DNA from: an uncultured Bacteroidales bacterium
GTDB lineage: Bacteria > Bacteroidota > Bacteroidia > Bacteroidales > UBA932
Direction of reading: 5' to 3'
Assembly (NCBI GenBank): GCA_934667175.1
Contig: CAKULN010000088.1
Coordinates: forward strand, 1 to 6,545
Length of the DNA: 6,545 nt
Under the pieces are notes generated by a model. That model ran no database searches, had not been told where the DNA came from, and saw only the letters and a list, made by a program, of their open reading frames with translations. Shown here piece by piece: positions 1 through 6,136 of the stretch (the stretch's first letter is position 1; each line of letters opens with the position of its first letter). A program made the position numbers and the translations under genes.

Positions 1-1646
1 TAGCTCAGATTCGCGTAATAGTAATAATACGGTTTCAAACCCGTGTTACCTTGTGCGTAGAAACGCTCGTCAATGGTCACGACACTGTTTGTCAAATCAC
101 CGATGTTCGGCACGGACGAGTTGACCGAAGCTGTCAGTCTCATCGCGGAATGCTTGCTGTATTGCAGGTTCAACGCAAGCGACGGGCGGAACACAAGATA
201 GTTGTAAGTCCCATCCGTTGCTGTCTGATAATTATTGTTTTCCAGCCCCAGACCGACATTGTATGAGAATATTCCGACAGAATTACTGTAATCAGCGTAA
301 ACATATTCCTTGTGAGTCCCGACAGTGGATTTTTCAATGAAATTATATGTCTGTCCGAGTTTTTTATACTGGTAATATGCTCCAAGGTTGAAATCCCCGT
401 TCCAAACCTTGTCGCTGAACAATGCCTCCGCGATCAATGAATATGATTCATTATCAATATGGTTGTTGAACGAGTAACCTCCGACATCGCTTGACAGCAT
501 ATTGTCAGAATCAGATTTATAATATGTGTTCAGCACATTGAATGAGACGCTCCTGCTTTGATTGAACTGATGCATGTAATACAGATCAGCGGAAACAGAT
601 GAATATTCACTCTCAAGCCTACGCGCATTGGCCAAAGAGGACCCGCCCGAGCCGATCAGTTTCTGTGAATATTCCTGCCTGCCGGGAGAATTGCGGTATT
701 CCACCTTGGCATTGAAAAGATTCCTGCCCTGATAGCGTTGATACGCCATCTGGCCGATATGATACCGACCTTTGTAATCACCGGAAACGCCTCTATATTC
801 ATTCGCCCTGTCGGAATAGGAATAAGTGTTGTTCATCCGGTTCTTATCCAAAGCGCGGTAGTCGATGAAGTATGCCGCTGTGAACATATTCAAGGAATCC
901 ATGTAGGCCATTGACAGCATATCTGTGCCATAACCGGTTGTGACGCTGTTTTTAGTGTCAAGGTACAGGCTGTAGAGCCGGTCGGTCCTTTTCTTGGTCG
1001 TCACGTCTATGACGGCTCCGATGTTCTCGTGCGCGTATCTCGCGGGAGGGTCACTGTAGAAGAGAACGCTCTTGATGTCCTCGGCCTTCAACAGCATCAG
1101 GTCACGTGCAGACCTTCGCATCCCATCGATCAACACAAGTATGCTCTTGTTGTCCACCGTGACAAGGTCACCGCTTGAGGCATTTGTTTTGAACTGAGGC
1201 AGGCTTCCGATGGCATCCAACGCATTATTCCCCACCCTCCTTGCACTTCCGCTCAACATCAACTGGTCCTTGTTTCCGAAAGTGTTCAGAATCTGAGGAG
1301 TGACAACCACCTCATCCAGCAGCAAGGCATCTTCATTCAGCACTATGTCGCCAAGGTTTCCAGGAAGACAAACACGGTTTAACGTCTCATAACCGACAAA
1401 TGAGATTTGAAGCAGGTACTCTTTGTTTTCCTTGACGTTCAGTTCAAAAGAGCCATCAAGGTCTGTTGCCGCTCCTGTAATCAAGGTTGAATCCGGCAGA
1501 TTATAAAGAACGCAGTTCACACCGATGATCGGATTTGCCTCCGCGTCCATGACCTTACCCCTTATGCTTTGCTGCGAATATGCGTTTTGGTTAAAGCTAA
1601 ACAGCGCACCTAAAAGGATGAGGATGTACTGTGCTTCTCTTCTCAT
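1..1646 (-). CDS. TonB-dependent outer membrane receptor (PF14905-like barrel), 3' end outside window
   Basis: The frame is open from the ATG at 1646 to the left edge, giving 548 residues without a stop, so the C-terminal part of the barrel is missing. Residues 1-24 form a signal peptide ending AYS before QQ. Residues about 26-115 read as a carboxypeptidase-regulatory-like beta-sandwich (IRGKVMDAEANPIIGVN, then DLDGSFEL and ISFVGYETL), ending in LDEVVVTPQ. Residues about 120-220 are a short plug, with the family-typical ILVLIDGM, then DIKSVLFYSDPPARYA, IGAVIDVTTKK. The rest is rich in alternating aromatic and polar strands typical of a beta-barrel. By family, it should sit in the outer membrane and import or sense a ligand using TonB energy; the substrate cannot be told from sequence. 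It does not look like a classic SusC and no SusD follows within view. The start overlaps the stop of the upstream small lipoprotein gene (ATGA), implying co-transcription and coupled translation. Confidence 0.9.
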   Translation of the reverse strand, partial: MRREAQYILILLGALFSFNQNAYSQQSIRGKVMDAEANPIIGVNCVLYNLPDSTLITGAATDLDGSFELNVKENKEYLLQISFVGYETLNRVCLPGNLGDIVLNEDALLLDEVVVTPQILNTFGNKDQLMLSGSARRVGNNALDAIGSLPQFKTNASSGDLVTVDNKSILVLIDGMRRSARDLMLLKAEDIKSVLFYSDPPARYAHENIGAVIDVTTKKRTDRLYSLYLDTKNSVTTGYGTDMLSMAYMDSLNMFTAAYFIDYRALDKNRMNNTYSYSDRANEYRGVSGDYKGRYHIGQMAYQRYQGRNLFNAKVEYRNSPGRQEYSQKLIGSGGSSLANARRLESEYSSVSADLYYMHQFNQSRSVSFNVLNTYYKSDSDNMLSSDVGGYSFNNHIDNESYSLIAEALFSDKVWNGDFNLGAYYQYKKLGQTYNFIEKSTVGTHKEYVYADYSNSVGIFSYNVGLGLENNNYQTATDGTYNYLVFRPSLALNLQYSKHSAMRLTASVNSSVPNIGDLTNSVVTIDERFYAQGNTGLKPYYYYYANLS

Positions 1647-1852
1647 TTATTGATTCTTTTTAATGCGTGTTTGGCTTTCTCCTCTTTGCCGGACAACCCG
1701 GATGTATTCATTTGTTCCAGAACAGCCAGAGCGCTGTCCGGCCTTTCCTCGATGTATGATTCCACCTGGGAAAGGGCATCTCGGTATTGCTGATGGCTAT
1801 CGCAAGAAAGCAAACAAATCGCCAGAATGATGACTGATAGATAAGGTTTCAT
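1643..1852 (-). CDS. Small lipoprotein resembling the N-terminus of TPR regulatory lipoproteins (possibly truncated)
   Basis: This 69-residue protein has a lipoprotein signal peptide with lipobox LLSC (Cys17), so it should be exported and lipidated. After the Cys comes one helical-hairpin-like segment with PDSALAVLEQM (residues 38-48) and GKEEKAKHAL (residues 55-64). From memory of Bacteroidales proteins, this pattern opens long TPR-containing regulatory lipoproteins, where KHAL is normally followed by a run such as LYSMALDKNYID and several hundred more residues. Here the frame stops five residues later (KRINK, then TGA). The TGA overlaps the ATG of the TonB receptor, so the two are probably translationally coupled. 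An AAGGA lies 11 nt before the ATG. It may be a decayed remnant, or a functional short leader or accessory lipoprotein. Expression as a protein is plausible because signal peptide, lipobox and junction are intact. Confidence 0.7.
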   Translation of the reverse strand: MKPYLSVIILAICLLSCDSHQQYRDALSQVESYIEERPDSALAVLEQMNTSGLSGKEEKAKHALKRINK

Positions 1853-1887
1853 ATTTCGTCCGTTCCTTAAGATAGATGTAAATTTAC

Positions 1888-1948
1888 TCGTATCCTTTCG
1901 TTTTTCAAAATCATATTTCCCATTTCATCACTCAAATTATGGATACGA
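1888..1948. repeat. Short inverted repeats flanking the promoter
   Basis: TCGTATCC at 1888-1895 is the exact reverse complement of GGATACGA at 1941-1948. The two 8-bp arms lie 45 bases apart and enclose the whole predicted promoter (1906-1936). They could be operator half-sites or, speculatively, recombination sites of an invertible segment. The arms are shorter than those of known Bacteroides invertible promoters, and chance is not excluded. Confidence 0.3.
1906..1936 (-). promoter_or_regulatory. Bacteroidota-type promoter for the lipoprotein/TonB receptor operon
   Basis: Read on the minus strand, TTTG (1933-1936) is followed after 19 bases by TGATTTTG (1906-1913). Compared with the Bacteroides consensus TTTG, about 19-21 bases, TAnnTTTG, only the second base of the -7 element differs. 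A start of transcription near 1899 would give a leader of about 47 nt before the ATG at 1852. Confidence 0.5.
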
Positions 1949-1973
1949 CCTCAACTCGTACGACCTCAACTCT
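1944..1973. repeat. Two tandem copies of a 15-bp unit
   Basis: TACGACCTCAACTCG (1944-1958) is followed directly by TACGACCTCAACTCT (1959-1973); only the last base differs. It lies just upstream of the -33 element of the minus-strand promoter, so it could be a duplicated binding site or a replication-slippage product. Confidence 0.7.
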
Positions 1974-2000
1974 TCCAAGGATCATCCACGATCATACTAA

Positions 2001-2084
2001 GCGGCATTATATGGCAAATATGCTTCCGCTGTGTGAGCATTTGTCATAGACAGAAGTAATGTCGCAAGTTTTCGATCTACTCGT
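2001..2084. repeat. 84-bp dispersed repeat, copy A (degenerate)
   Basis: This stretch aligns without gaps to 3497-3580 in the same orientation, with 58 of 84 bases identical by hand count. The best-kept parts are the left end (GCGGCATT, then TATGG and AATATGCT) and the right end (CTACTCGT). Weak similarity continues to the left, to about 1978. It lies in the gap upstream of the plus-strand lipoprotein gene. A minus-strand reading resembles that of copy B but contains stops, so it is probably non-coding. Confidence 0.65.
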
Positions 2085-2123
2085 TATCCGATACTTTCCG
2101 TGTGCGCACATTTTTTGAAGCGG

Positions 2124-2133
2124 AGAGGCCTCT
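2124..2133. promoter_or_regulatory. 10-bp perfect palindrome before the lipoprotein gene
   Basis: AGAGGCCTCT is its own reverse complement and lies 16 bases before the chosen ATG at 2150. A repressor-type site or a small leader hairpin is possible, but a palindrome this short may arise by chance. No convincing TAnnTTTG promoter was found for this gene; TACTTTCC at 2092-2099 is at best a weak match. Confidence 0.25.
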
Positions 2134-2149
2134 GAAAAACGCGAAGTTA

Positions 2150-3424
2150 ATGAACAGGATCAGAGCAATCGTTGCGCTGCTTGTCTTGGCGACGGTGGCG
2201 ACGGCAATATATTCATGCAACAAGAAGGCTTTCGAGCCTGTTGAAGAGGTTGTTTTCATTCAGGACGCGAGGCTTGAGGAAGAAGGACTGACTCGTGCTC
2301 CAGGTGATGTCATACATTTGAAAGGCACTGGCTATCAACAGACTGACAATGTTATGTTCACCTTTACTTGGGAGACTGGAGACAATCTGATCCCTGTCGG
2401 CAAGGCGTCCGACATCTATGCGAAAAAGCTGGAGGCGACAACCGATGGTATAACCGCCGTGCTGCCTTACCGGTATCCGGCTGCTGATGTGGAAGTCAAT
2501 TTAATGCGCGAAGGCAAACTCCAGAAAATAGGTTCTTTGAATATCACCGACGGGCAGTCGCCGAAAGAACTTAGGCTTTACGGTATAGACAACGCAAGAA
2601 AGAGTATCAATGGTTTCATCCTTGACGTGAACAATGTAGGCCGGAAATCTCTTGACGTCACGCTGCCTGAGGATTTCCATTCCGTCATCAATGTTCCGAG
2701 GTCGTTCGGTCTTTGCGGGATCTCATGGAAAGGAGGACACAGGACTGCCGAATATGTTGACCTCTTCACGGGCAAGGCCGAAACGCTGGCTACAGATGTC
2801 ATCGCACTGGTCATGACTCCTGCCAATGCAGCGGTGGCCGTCGCATGCAAGGATGGTGTCTGCACTTTGCAGACGTTACCGGTTGAAATCAGCGCCGATT
2901 ATATGACAAAGTCCGATGCTCAGCCTCCGACGCAGCCGACATTCACACTTCCCGAAGGACTGGAACCGGAATATTTCGGTGATTATCCTGGAGTATTCAT
3001 AGAAGCCGCCGAATCATGCTCATACCTGCTGTCCGCGAACAGAGGTGATGGGAATTGGACCACGGTCATGCTGGACAAGGACGGATTCCGCAAAGTGGAG
3101 GACATCGAAGCCGCGGCCGTGATTCCGTTCAGAGCCGGCGAAGACGCCGGTTACATCGTCACTTACGAGGACGGACCGAGCCTGTTCCGCCCTGTCAACG
3201 CCAAGACCGGAGAAATGGAGCAAGCCAACTACACGTGCAAGATGGGCAGGATCTTATCAGCCACATCGAATCCCCAAAAGCCGGATCATCTTCTCCTCAA
3301 CTTTTCGGAGGCCTTCAACGGAACGCACATCTACGACCTTGATTGTAACGATCCTAAAACACTGTCCCCTATAACATTGCCGAGCCCTGCGAGCGACTAT
3401 GCGGAAGTGCTGATGGCCAACTGA
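2150..3424 (+). CDS. Secreted lipoprotein with IPT/TIG-like N-terminal region and possible beta-propeller
   Basis: I do not recognise a named family. With the ATG at 2150 the product has 424 residues and a textbook lipoprotein signal: basic MNRIR, a hydrophobic core, then AIYSC with the lipidated Cys at 23. The frame stays open upstream to a GTG at 2102, but that start would put 16 extra, partly acidic residues before the signal and is unlikely. Residues about 34-135 (VVFIQDARL, then PGDVIHLKGTGY and two more strand-rich segments) resemble the IPT/TIG-like domains that begin many Bacteroidota surface lipoproteins. From about 140 to the end there are repeated strand-rich segments of about 40 residues, each with a hydrophobic strand, a turn and a short phrase such as VDLFTGKAETL, FRPVNAKTGEME or IYDLDCNDPKTL. 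This fits a beta-propeller, possibly six-bladed. It is probably transcribed alone, since its neighbours run the other way, and it lies between the two 84-bp repeats. A role in surface binding or scaffolding is only inferred. Confidence 0.8.
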   Translation: MNRIRAIVALLVLATVATAIYSCNKKAFEPVEEVVFIQDARLEEEGLTRAPGDVIHLKGTGYQQTDNVMFTFTWETGDNLIPVGKASDIYAKKLEATTDGITAVLPYRYPAADVEVNLMREGKLQKIGSLNITDGQSPKELRLYGIDNARKSINGFILDVNNVGRKSLDVTLPEDFHSVINVPRSFGLCGISWKGGHRTAEYVDLFTGKAETLATDVIALVMTPANAAVAVACKDGVCTLQTLPVEISADYMTKSDAQPPTQPTFTLPEGLEPEYFGDYPGVFIEAAESCSYLLSANRGDGNWTTVMLDKDGFRKVEDIEAAAVIPFRAGEDAGYIVTYEDGPSLFRPVNAKTGEMEQANYTCKMGRILSATSNPQKPDHLLLNFSEAFNGTHIYDLDCNDPKTLSPITLPSPASDYAEVLMAN

Positions 3425-3451
3425 TTCCAAAGACAGTGTGCCTTAATCAGT
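3420..3451 (+). terminator. Weak hairpin after the lipoprotein gene
   Basis: ACTGATT (3420-3426, overlapping the stop codon) is the reverse complement of AATCAGT (3445-3451), with an 18-base loop and a pyrimidine-rich CCGATTTTCTTC following. The stem is AT-rich and the loop large, so this is only a candidate terminator. Confidence 0.25.
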
Positions 3452-3496
3452 CCGATTTTCTTCAATAATTTAGGACAATATTCTCCGAGCGCATAG

Positions 3497-3580
3497 GCGG
3501 CATTTTATGGTGAATATGCTCCCGTCGCATGCTCTTTTACCATCGACAAGAGCGATATTGCCAACTTTTGCGCTACTCGT
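3497..3580. repeat. 84-bp dispersed repeat, copy B
   Basis: This is the better-preserved partner of 2001-2084. It can fold: GCTCTT (3531-3536) pairs with AAGAGC (3548-3553), and just outside the core GGACAATAT (3473-3481) pairs with ATATTGCC (3555-3562) with one bulge. Those pairings are not kept in copy A; only a GCAT/ATGC pair near the left end is common to both. On the minus strand a 34-residue stretch reads open, but it lacks a convincing start. The right end of the repeat contains the stop codon of the ogt gene (3573-3575). Confidence 0.65.
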
Positions 3581-4124
3581 CCGCAAGCGGAAATGGAGAA
3601 TCCTGCCTTGACAAGCCTGATTCCAATTCCAGCAGCATTTTCTTGGCCGCAAGTCCGCCACCATACCCCGTAAGCGACCCGTCGCGGCCTATCACCCTAT
3701 GGCAAGGTGCGAAAATCGAAATGGCGTTGGCACCGTTGGCGTTTGCCACTGCGCGGACGGATTTCGGCATACCTATACGCCGCGCCATCTCTCCGTATGA
3801 AATCGTCTGACCATAAGGAATATTCAGCAGTTCGTTCCATACCTTTTTCTGAAAATCCGTTCCCACGAACAGCAACGGGACATCAAACTCCTTGCGCTTC
3901 CCGGTAAAGTACTCGTCAAGCTGCCGCACCGTCTCTTCGATCACTACCGAAGTTCCTTCTTCAAATTCCGCCCGCAACACTCGTTTCAGCCTCCTGTCCA
4001 CATGATCCCGATGCTTCTCCACCTGCCAGTCGCACAGGCAAAGCTTGCCATCAAATGAGCCCAACAGCAACGTGCCGCATGGAGACTCATACCGTCTTGT
4101 CTTGATTATATTCTTGTTGTGCAT
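3573..4124 (-). CDS. ogt: Methylated-DNA--[protein]-cysteine S-methyltransferase
   Basis: This 183-residue protein removes O6-alkyl groups from guanine (and O4 from thymine) by suicidal transfer to its own cysteine, in the cytoplasm. The active-site motif PCHRVIG is at residues 140-146, with the acceptor Cys141. The DNA-binding helix-turn-helix is seen as YGQTISYGEMARRIGMPKSVRAVANA (split here: YGQTISYGEMARRIG at 104-118, then the SVRAVA helix), with Arg124 in the place of the DNA-intercalating arginine finger. GYGGGLAAKKMLLELE (153-168) is the usual end of the family domain. Residues about 1-85 form the less conserved N-terminal domain. There is no Ada-type zinc domain, so it is an Ogt/MGMT-type repair enzyme rather than an adaptive regulator. 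It follows the ATPase gene by 14 bases on the same strand and is probably cotranscribed. The last dozen residues (SRQDSPFPLADE) go beyond the core domain, and the stop lies in repeat copy B. Confidence 0.95.
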   Translation of the reverse strand: MHNKNIIKTRRYESPCGTLLLGSFDGKLCLCDWQVEKHRDHVDRRLKRVLRAEFEEGTSVVIEETVRQLDEYFTGKRKEFDVPLLFVGTDFQKKVWNELLNIPYGQTISYGEMARRIGMPKSVRAVANANGANAISIFAPCHRVIGRDGSLTGYGGGLAAKKMLLELESGLSRQDSPFPLADE

Positions 4125-4138
4125 TTCGATTGTTGTCG

Positions 4139-5602
4139 TTATCGTTTAGACCGATATTTCTGTTTTGGATGATTGGGGGTATCTGGGTATAACCGTTCAA
4201 GGATGCCATTTCGTGACATCGGAGATAGTATTTTCTCCTTAATATAACGCAAATTCTTGCCCGTGTAAACGGAAATATCGTCTGGAGAACGCCATTCTGT
4301 ACAGAAATTAGAAATCTGGTTAATTAAATCTTCGCGGGATATTCTTTTCGATGATCCATAAATATTTACCGGGTGCTTGACAGAACTACCCACCTTACTA
4401 CCCACCTTACTACCCACCTTACTACCCACCTTAACTACCCCTATTTCCTCTTTAGAGGGGTAGTTCACATTCTTGAAGGTAGTATAGAAGACATTAGCCT
4501 CTGACATAAATTCCGGATGCAATTCTGCCTTATAGCCATCAAGTTGAGCGGAAAGGTCGCAAATCTTCCGTAGGCCGGAGCCTCTTTTTTCCATATACCC
4601 CAAATGAGTGAATACATCCGCCAGTATAGGATTCCTACGCACAGAAGGCACCTTTGATATATCTCTGTTCTGGATCAGCGTACCATCAAACATCCCACCA
4701 GGGCTATTGAACTCAATGCGGTCATCGAATATGTCAATATGGACTTCACCTCCAATAATGGTGTAGTCACGGTGAATCAGATGATTGACAATCGCTTCCA
4801 ACACAGCTCTTTCGGCATAGTCCGGGAGATTCTTACGTCCGTCCGGGAGTTTCACCCATCCACTGTTCGTGTTTGAGTTCACGAAATCCACGCCAGCACG
4901 GAGCAGGAGGAGCAGGTTACCTTGATACTCGTGATCGTTAATCGCATCCGTCTTTGTCAGCCCGGCCCAGCGTGTTCCGACAAGTTTCGAGTTATATGCA
5001 TTGCAATTGTCAGAGAATAGCACTCCTGCCTGAGTCAATAATCCATCCGCTGTAACAAGCCCCATAGACTCAAGCATTTTCTCATCAAAGGGCTGTCCGA
5101 CTCTACTCACAAATGTATTTGCCAAAATCGTAAAAGAGTTCTCAGTTCGTCTTGCAGGGGTCTTCTGTGCGTCAAACGTGGAGTTCGTTCCTTTCAGCAC
5201 TAAAGAGAGTAACTGATGTTGGGCTGCTTGCACGCTTTCATTTCCAATACGCATGAAAGCGGAACGGGTTTCATCCAGATAGTAGTAATACGGTGTTTGC
5301 CGGCCTTCTGAAACTTTAAGCTCAAGGACTACCTTGTCTTCCGATTTGTGAGGTATCAGTTCAAACTCCGGTATTGGGTCAAGATGAGCTTTGATTTCTT
5401 GGCTTATGAACTCAGCATCCGCCTGAGCGTGTTCCAAGCCTATGACATTTCCCGAATCATCTATACCGAAAAACAGACTGCCGCCCTTAGTGTTCGCAAA
5501 GGCGGAGATGCTTTTCAGCCAACTCTTTGTTTTCTTCTTCTCTACAGATGCCTTGAAATCGTAGGTCGAGCATTCTACGTTCAGTATTTTGCCAAGTATC
5601 AT
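4139..5602 (-). CDS. AlbA_2 (Schlafen-type) domain protein with GHKL ATPase-like domain and winged-helix tail
   Basis: This 487-residue protein is of the type often annotated as an ATP-binding or RecG-like putative transcriptional regulator; it is not a helicase. Residues about 10-130 match the AlbA_2 putative DNA-binding domain: YDFKAS (14-19), then WLKSISAFANTKGGSLFFGI (28-47), DDSGNVIGL and FMRIGNESVQA. Residues about 255-350 match the HATPase_c_4 (GHKL-like) domain: ERAVLEAIVNHLIHRDY (264-280) with the N-box Asn273, FDDRIEFNSPGG (292-303), and EKRGSGLRKI (338-347) as the glycine-rich ATP-lid region. A linker with KVGS four times in a row (391-406) leads to a winged-helix-like end (about 420-487; SREDLINQ, LRYIKEKILSPM, GILERLYP, KQKYR). 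The start ATG sits on a palindrome and near TATCTTTG, suggesting autoregulation. The gene is probably cotranscribed with ogt. Biological role is unknown; related proteins are proposed regulators and some lie in stress or defence regions. Confidence 0.88.
   Translation of the reverse strand: MILGKILNVECSTYDFKASVEKKKTKSWLKSISAFANTKGGSLFFGIDDSGNVIGLEHAQADAEFISQEIKAHLDPIPEFELIPHKSEDKVVLELKVSEGRQTPYYYYLDETRSAFMRIGNESVQAAQHQLLSLVLKGTNSTFDAQKTPARRTENSFTILANTFVSRVGQPFDEKMLESMGLVTADGLLTQAGVLFSDNCNAYNSKLVGTRWAGLTKTDAINDHEYQGNLLLLLRAGVDFVNSNTNSGWVKLPDGRKNLPDYAERAVLEAIVNHLIHRDYTIIGGEVHIDIFDDRIEFNSPGGMFDGTLIQNRDISKVPSVRRNPILADVFTHLGYMEKRGSGLRKICDLSAQLDGYKAELHPEFMSEANVFYTTFKNVNYPSKEEIGVVKVGSKVGSKVGSKVGSSVKHPVNIYGSSKRISREDLINQISNFCTEWRSPDDISVYTGKNLRYIKEKILSPMSRNGILERLYPDTPNHPKQKYRSKR
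4385..4432 (-). repeat. 12-bp tandem repeat, four perfect copies, in-frame
   Basis: ACTACCCACCTT (plus strand) occurs four times without interruption. It encodes KVGS x 4 at residues 391-406 of the AlbA_2/ATPase protein. The unit is a multiple of three, so slippage changes linker length without breaking the frame. A perfect short array suggests recent expansion and possible length variation between strains. Confidence 0.95.
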
Positions 5603-5618
5603 ACTTCGTAAGTATCAT
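5594..5618. promoter_or_regulatory. Operator-like palindrome and direct repeat over the ATPase start codon
   Basis: ATACTTCGTAAGTAT (5601-5615) is an inverted repeat with 6-bp arms and a 3-base centre. AAGTATCAT occurs twice, at 5594-5602 and 5610-5618, spaced by 16 bases. The start codon lies within the first direct copy (5600-5602), and the predicted -7 element is about ten bases beyond the second. A protein bound here would block transcription or translation start of the ATPase-ogt operon. The bound regulator is unknown; the ATPase itself or the neighbouring HxlR protein are candidates. Confidence 0.5.
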
Positions 5619-5627
5619 TGTCTCGCG

Positions 5628-5635
5628 CAAAGATA
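5628..5635 (-). promoter_or_regulatory. Bacteroidota -7 element for the ATPase-ogt operon
   Basis: TATCTTTG on the minus strand matches TAnnTTTG exactly. The expected TTTG at -33 is not present (ACTA or AACT at that spacing), so the promoter may be weak or need an activator. Transcription from about 5621 would leave only about 19 nt of leader, covered by the palindrome. Confidence 0.5.
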
Positions 5636-5694
5636 CGTTTTTATTCCATCACTTTAGTTCTTTCCGTGTGAGACATTTATTCCGAAGGAAGTGA

Positions 5695-6075
5695 TCACCG
5701 TGCACTGCTTTTCCGATCCGCCAGAATGGCGTCAAAATTCTCAATCGCCCAGCTGATTAGCGAGTCAAGGTGCGGAAGGAGACTCTTTCCGCGCTCGGTG
5801 AGGGAATATTCCACCTTGGGCGGGACTCCTGGATAGAGTGTTCTGAATATCAGGCCGTCTTCCGCCAATGTCCTCAGGGTGGCGGTAAGCATCTTCTGGG
5901 ATATGTCCGGGATGCCTCGGTAAAGGTCATTGAAGCGCATCGTGCCGTTCCGCTCCAGAGTGTAGAGCACGAGCATGGTCCATTTGTCCCCCACGCGGGA
6001 GAGTATGTTGCGGATAGGGCATTTCGGGAATGTCGCGTCCTGTATCATTCTTCTGTCCATAGTATATTCCTTCAT
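5695..6075 (-). CDS. HxlR-family winged-helix transcriptional regulator
   Basis: At 126 residues this is the normal size of an HxlR (MarR-like) DNA-binding protein, which usually acts as a dimer. The family signature is clear: FPKCPIRNILSRVGDKWTML (16-34), then MRFNDLYRGIPDISQKMLTA (46-65) as the recognition-helix region, LRTLAEDGLIFRTLY (67-81), and the wing with VEYSLTERG (88-96). Cys19 is in the place of the conserved redox-active cysteine of HypR-type members (in YodB and CatR the cysteine is also near the N-terminus), so thiol or electrophile sensing is possible but not shown. Two starts are plausible: the ATG at 6075 used here, and the ATG at 6060, which has AAGGA seven bases before it. 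The gene is preceded by a TAGCTTTG element and follows the MBL-like hydrolase gene on the same strand after 170 bases. The targets are unknown. Confidence 0.92.
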   Translation of the reverse strand: MKEYTMDRRMIQDATFPKCPIRNILSRVGDKWTMLVLYTLERNGTMRFNDLYRGIPDISQKMLTATLRTLAEDGLIFRTLYPGVPPKVEYSLTERGKSLLPHLDSLISWAIENFDAILADRKSSAR

Positions 6076-6136
6076 TCTCGCTTTCGTGCCGCCTTCCTCG
6101 CCTCGGAGGGCAGACTCTTGTCGAGAAGATTTTCAT

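Noticed and set aside
51..385. Short reading frames on both strands inside the TonB receptor
   Set aside because: They lie in other frames of a long, clearly coding region and have no recognisable features.
2102..2149. GTG start giving 16 more residues on the plus-strand lipoprotein
   Set aside because: It would place a partly acidic extension before a normal lipoprotein signal peptide; the ATG at 2150 gives the expected signal length.
2077..2259. Minus-strand reading frame of 60 codons opposite the lipoprotein signal peptide
   Set aside because: It is the antisense of the signal-peptide region plus repeat copy A, and has no family resemblance.
3470..3664. Minus-strand reading frame of 64 codons through repeat copy B and the ogt tail
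   Set aside because: It overlaps the end of ogt in another frame and the homologous reading of copy A is broken by stops, so a conserved peptide is not supported here.
5660..5687. Similarity to 2094-2120 beginning CTTTCCGTGTG
   Set aside because: Only 11 bases match exactly and such a match is expected several times by chance in a window of this size; the extension needs gaps.
5648..5695. Inverted repeat ATCACTT / AAGTGAT as terminator of the HxlR gene
   Set aside because: The loop is 34 bases and no U-run follows on the minus strand, so it does not resemble an intrinsic terminator.
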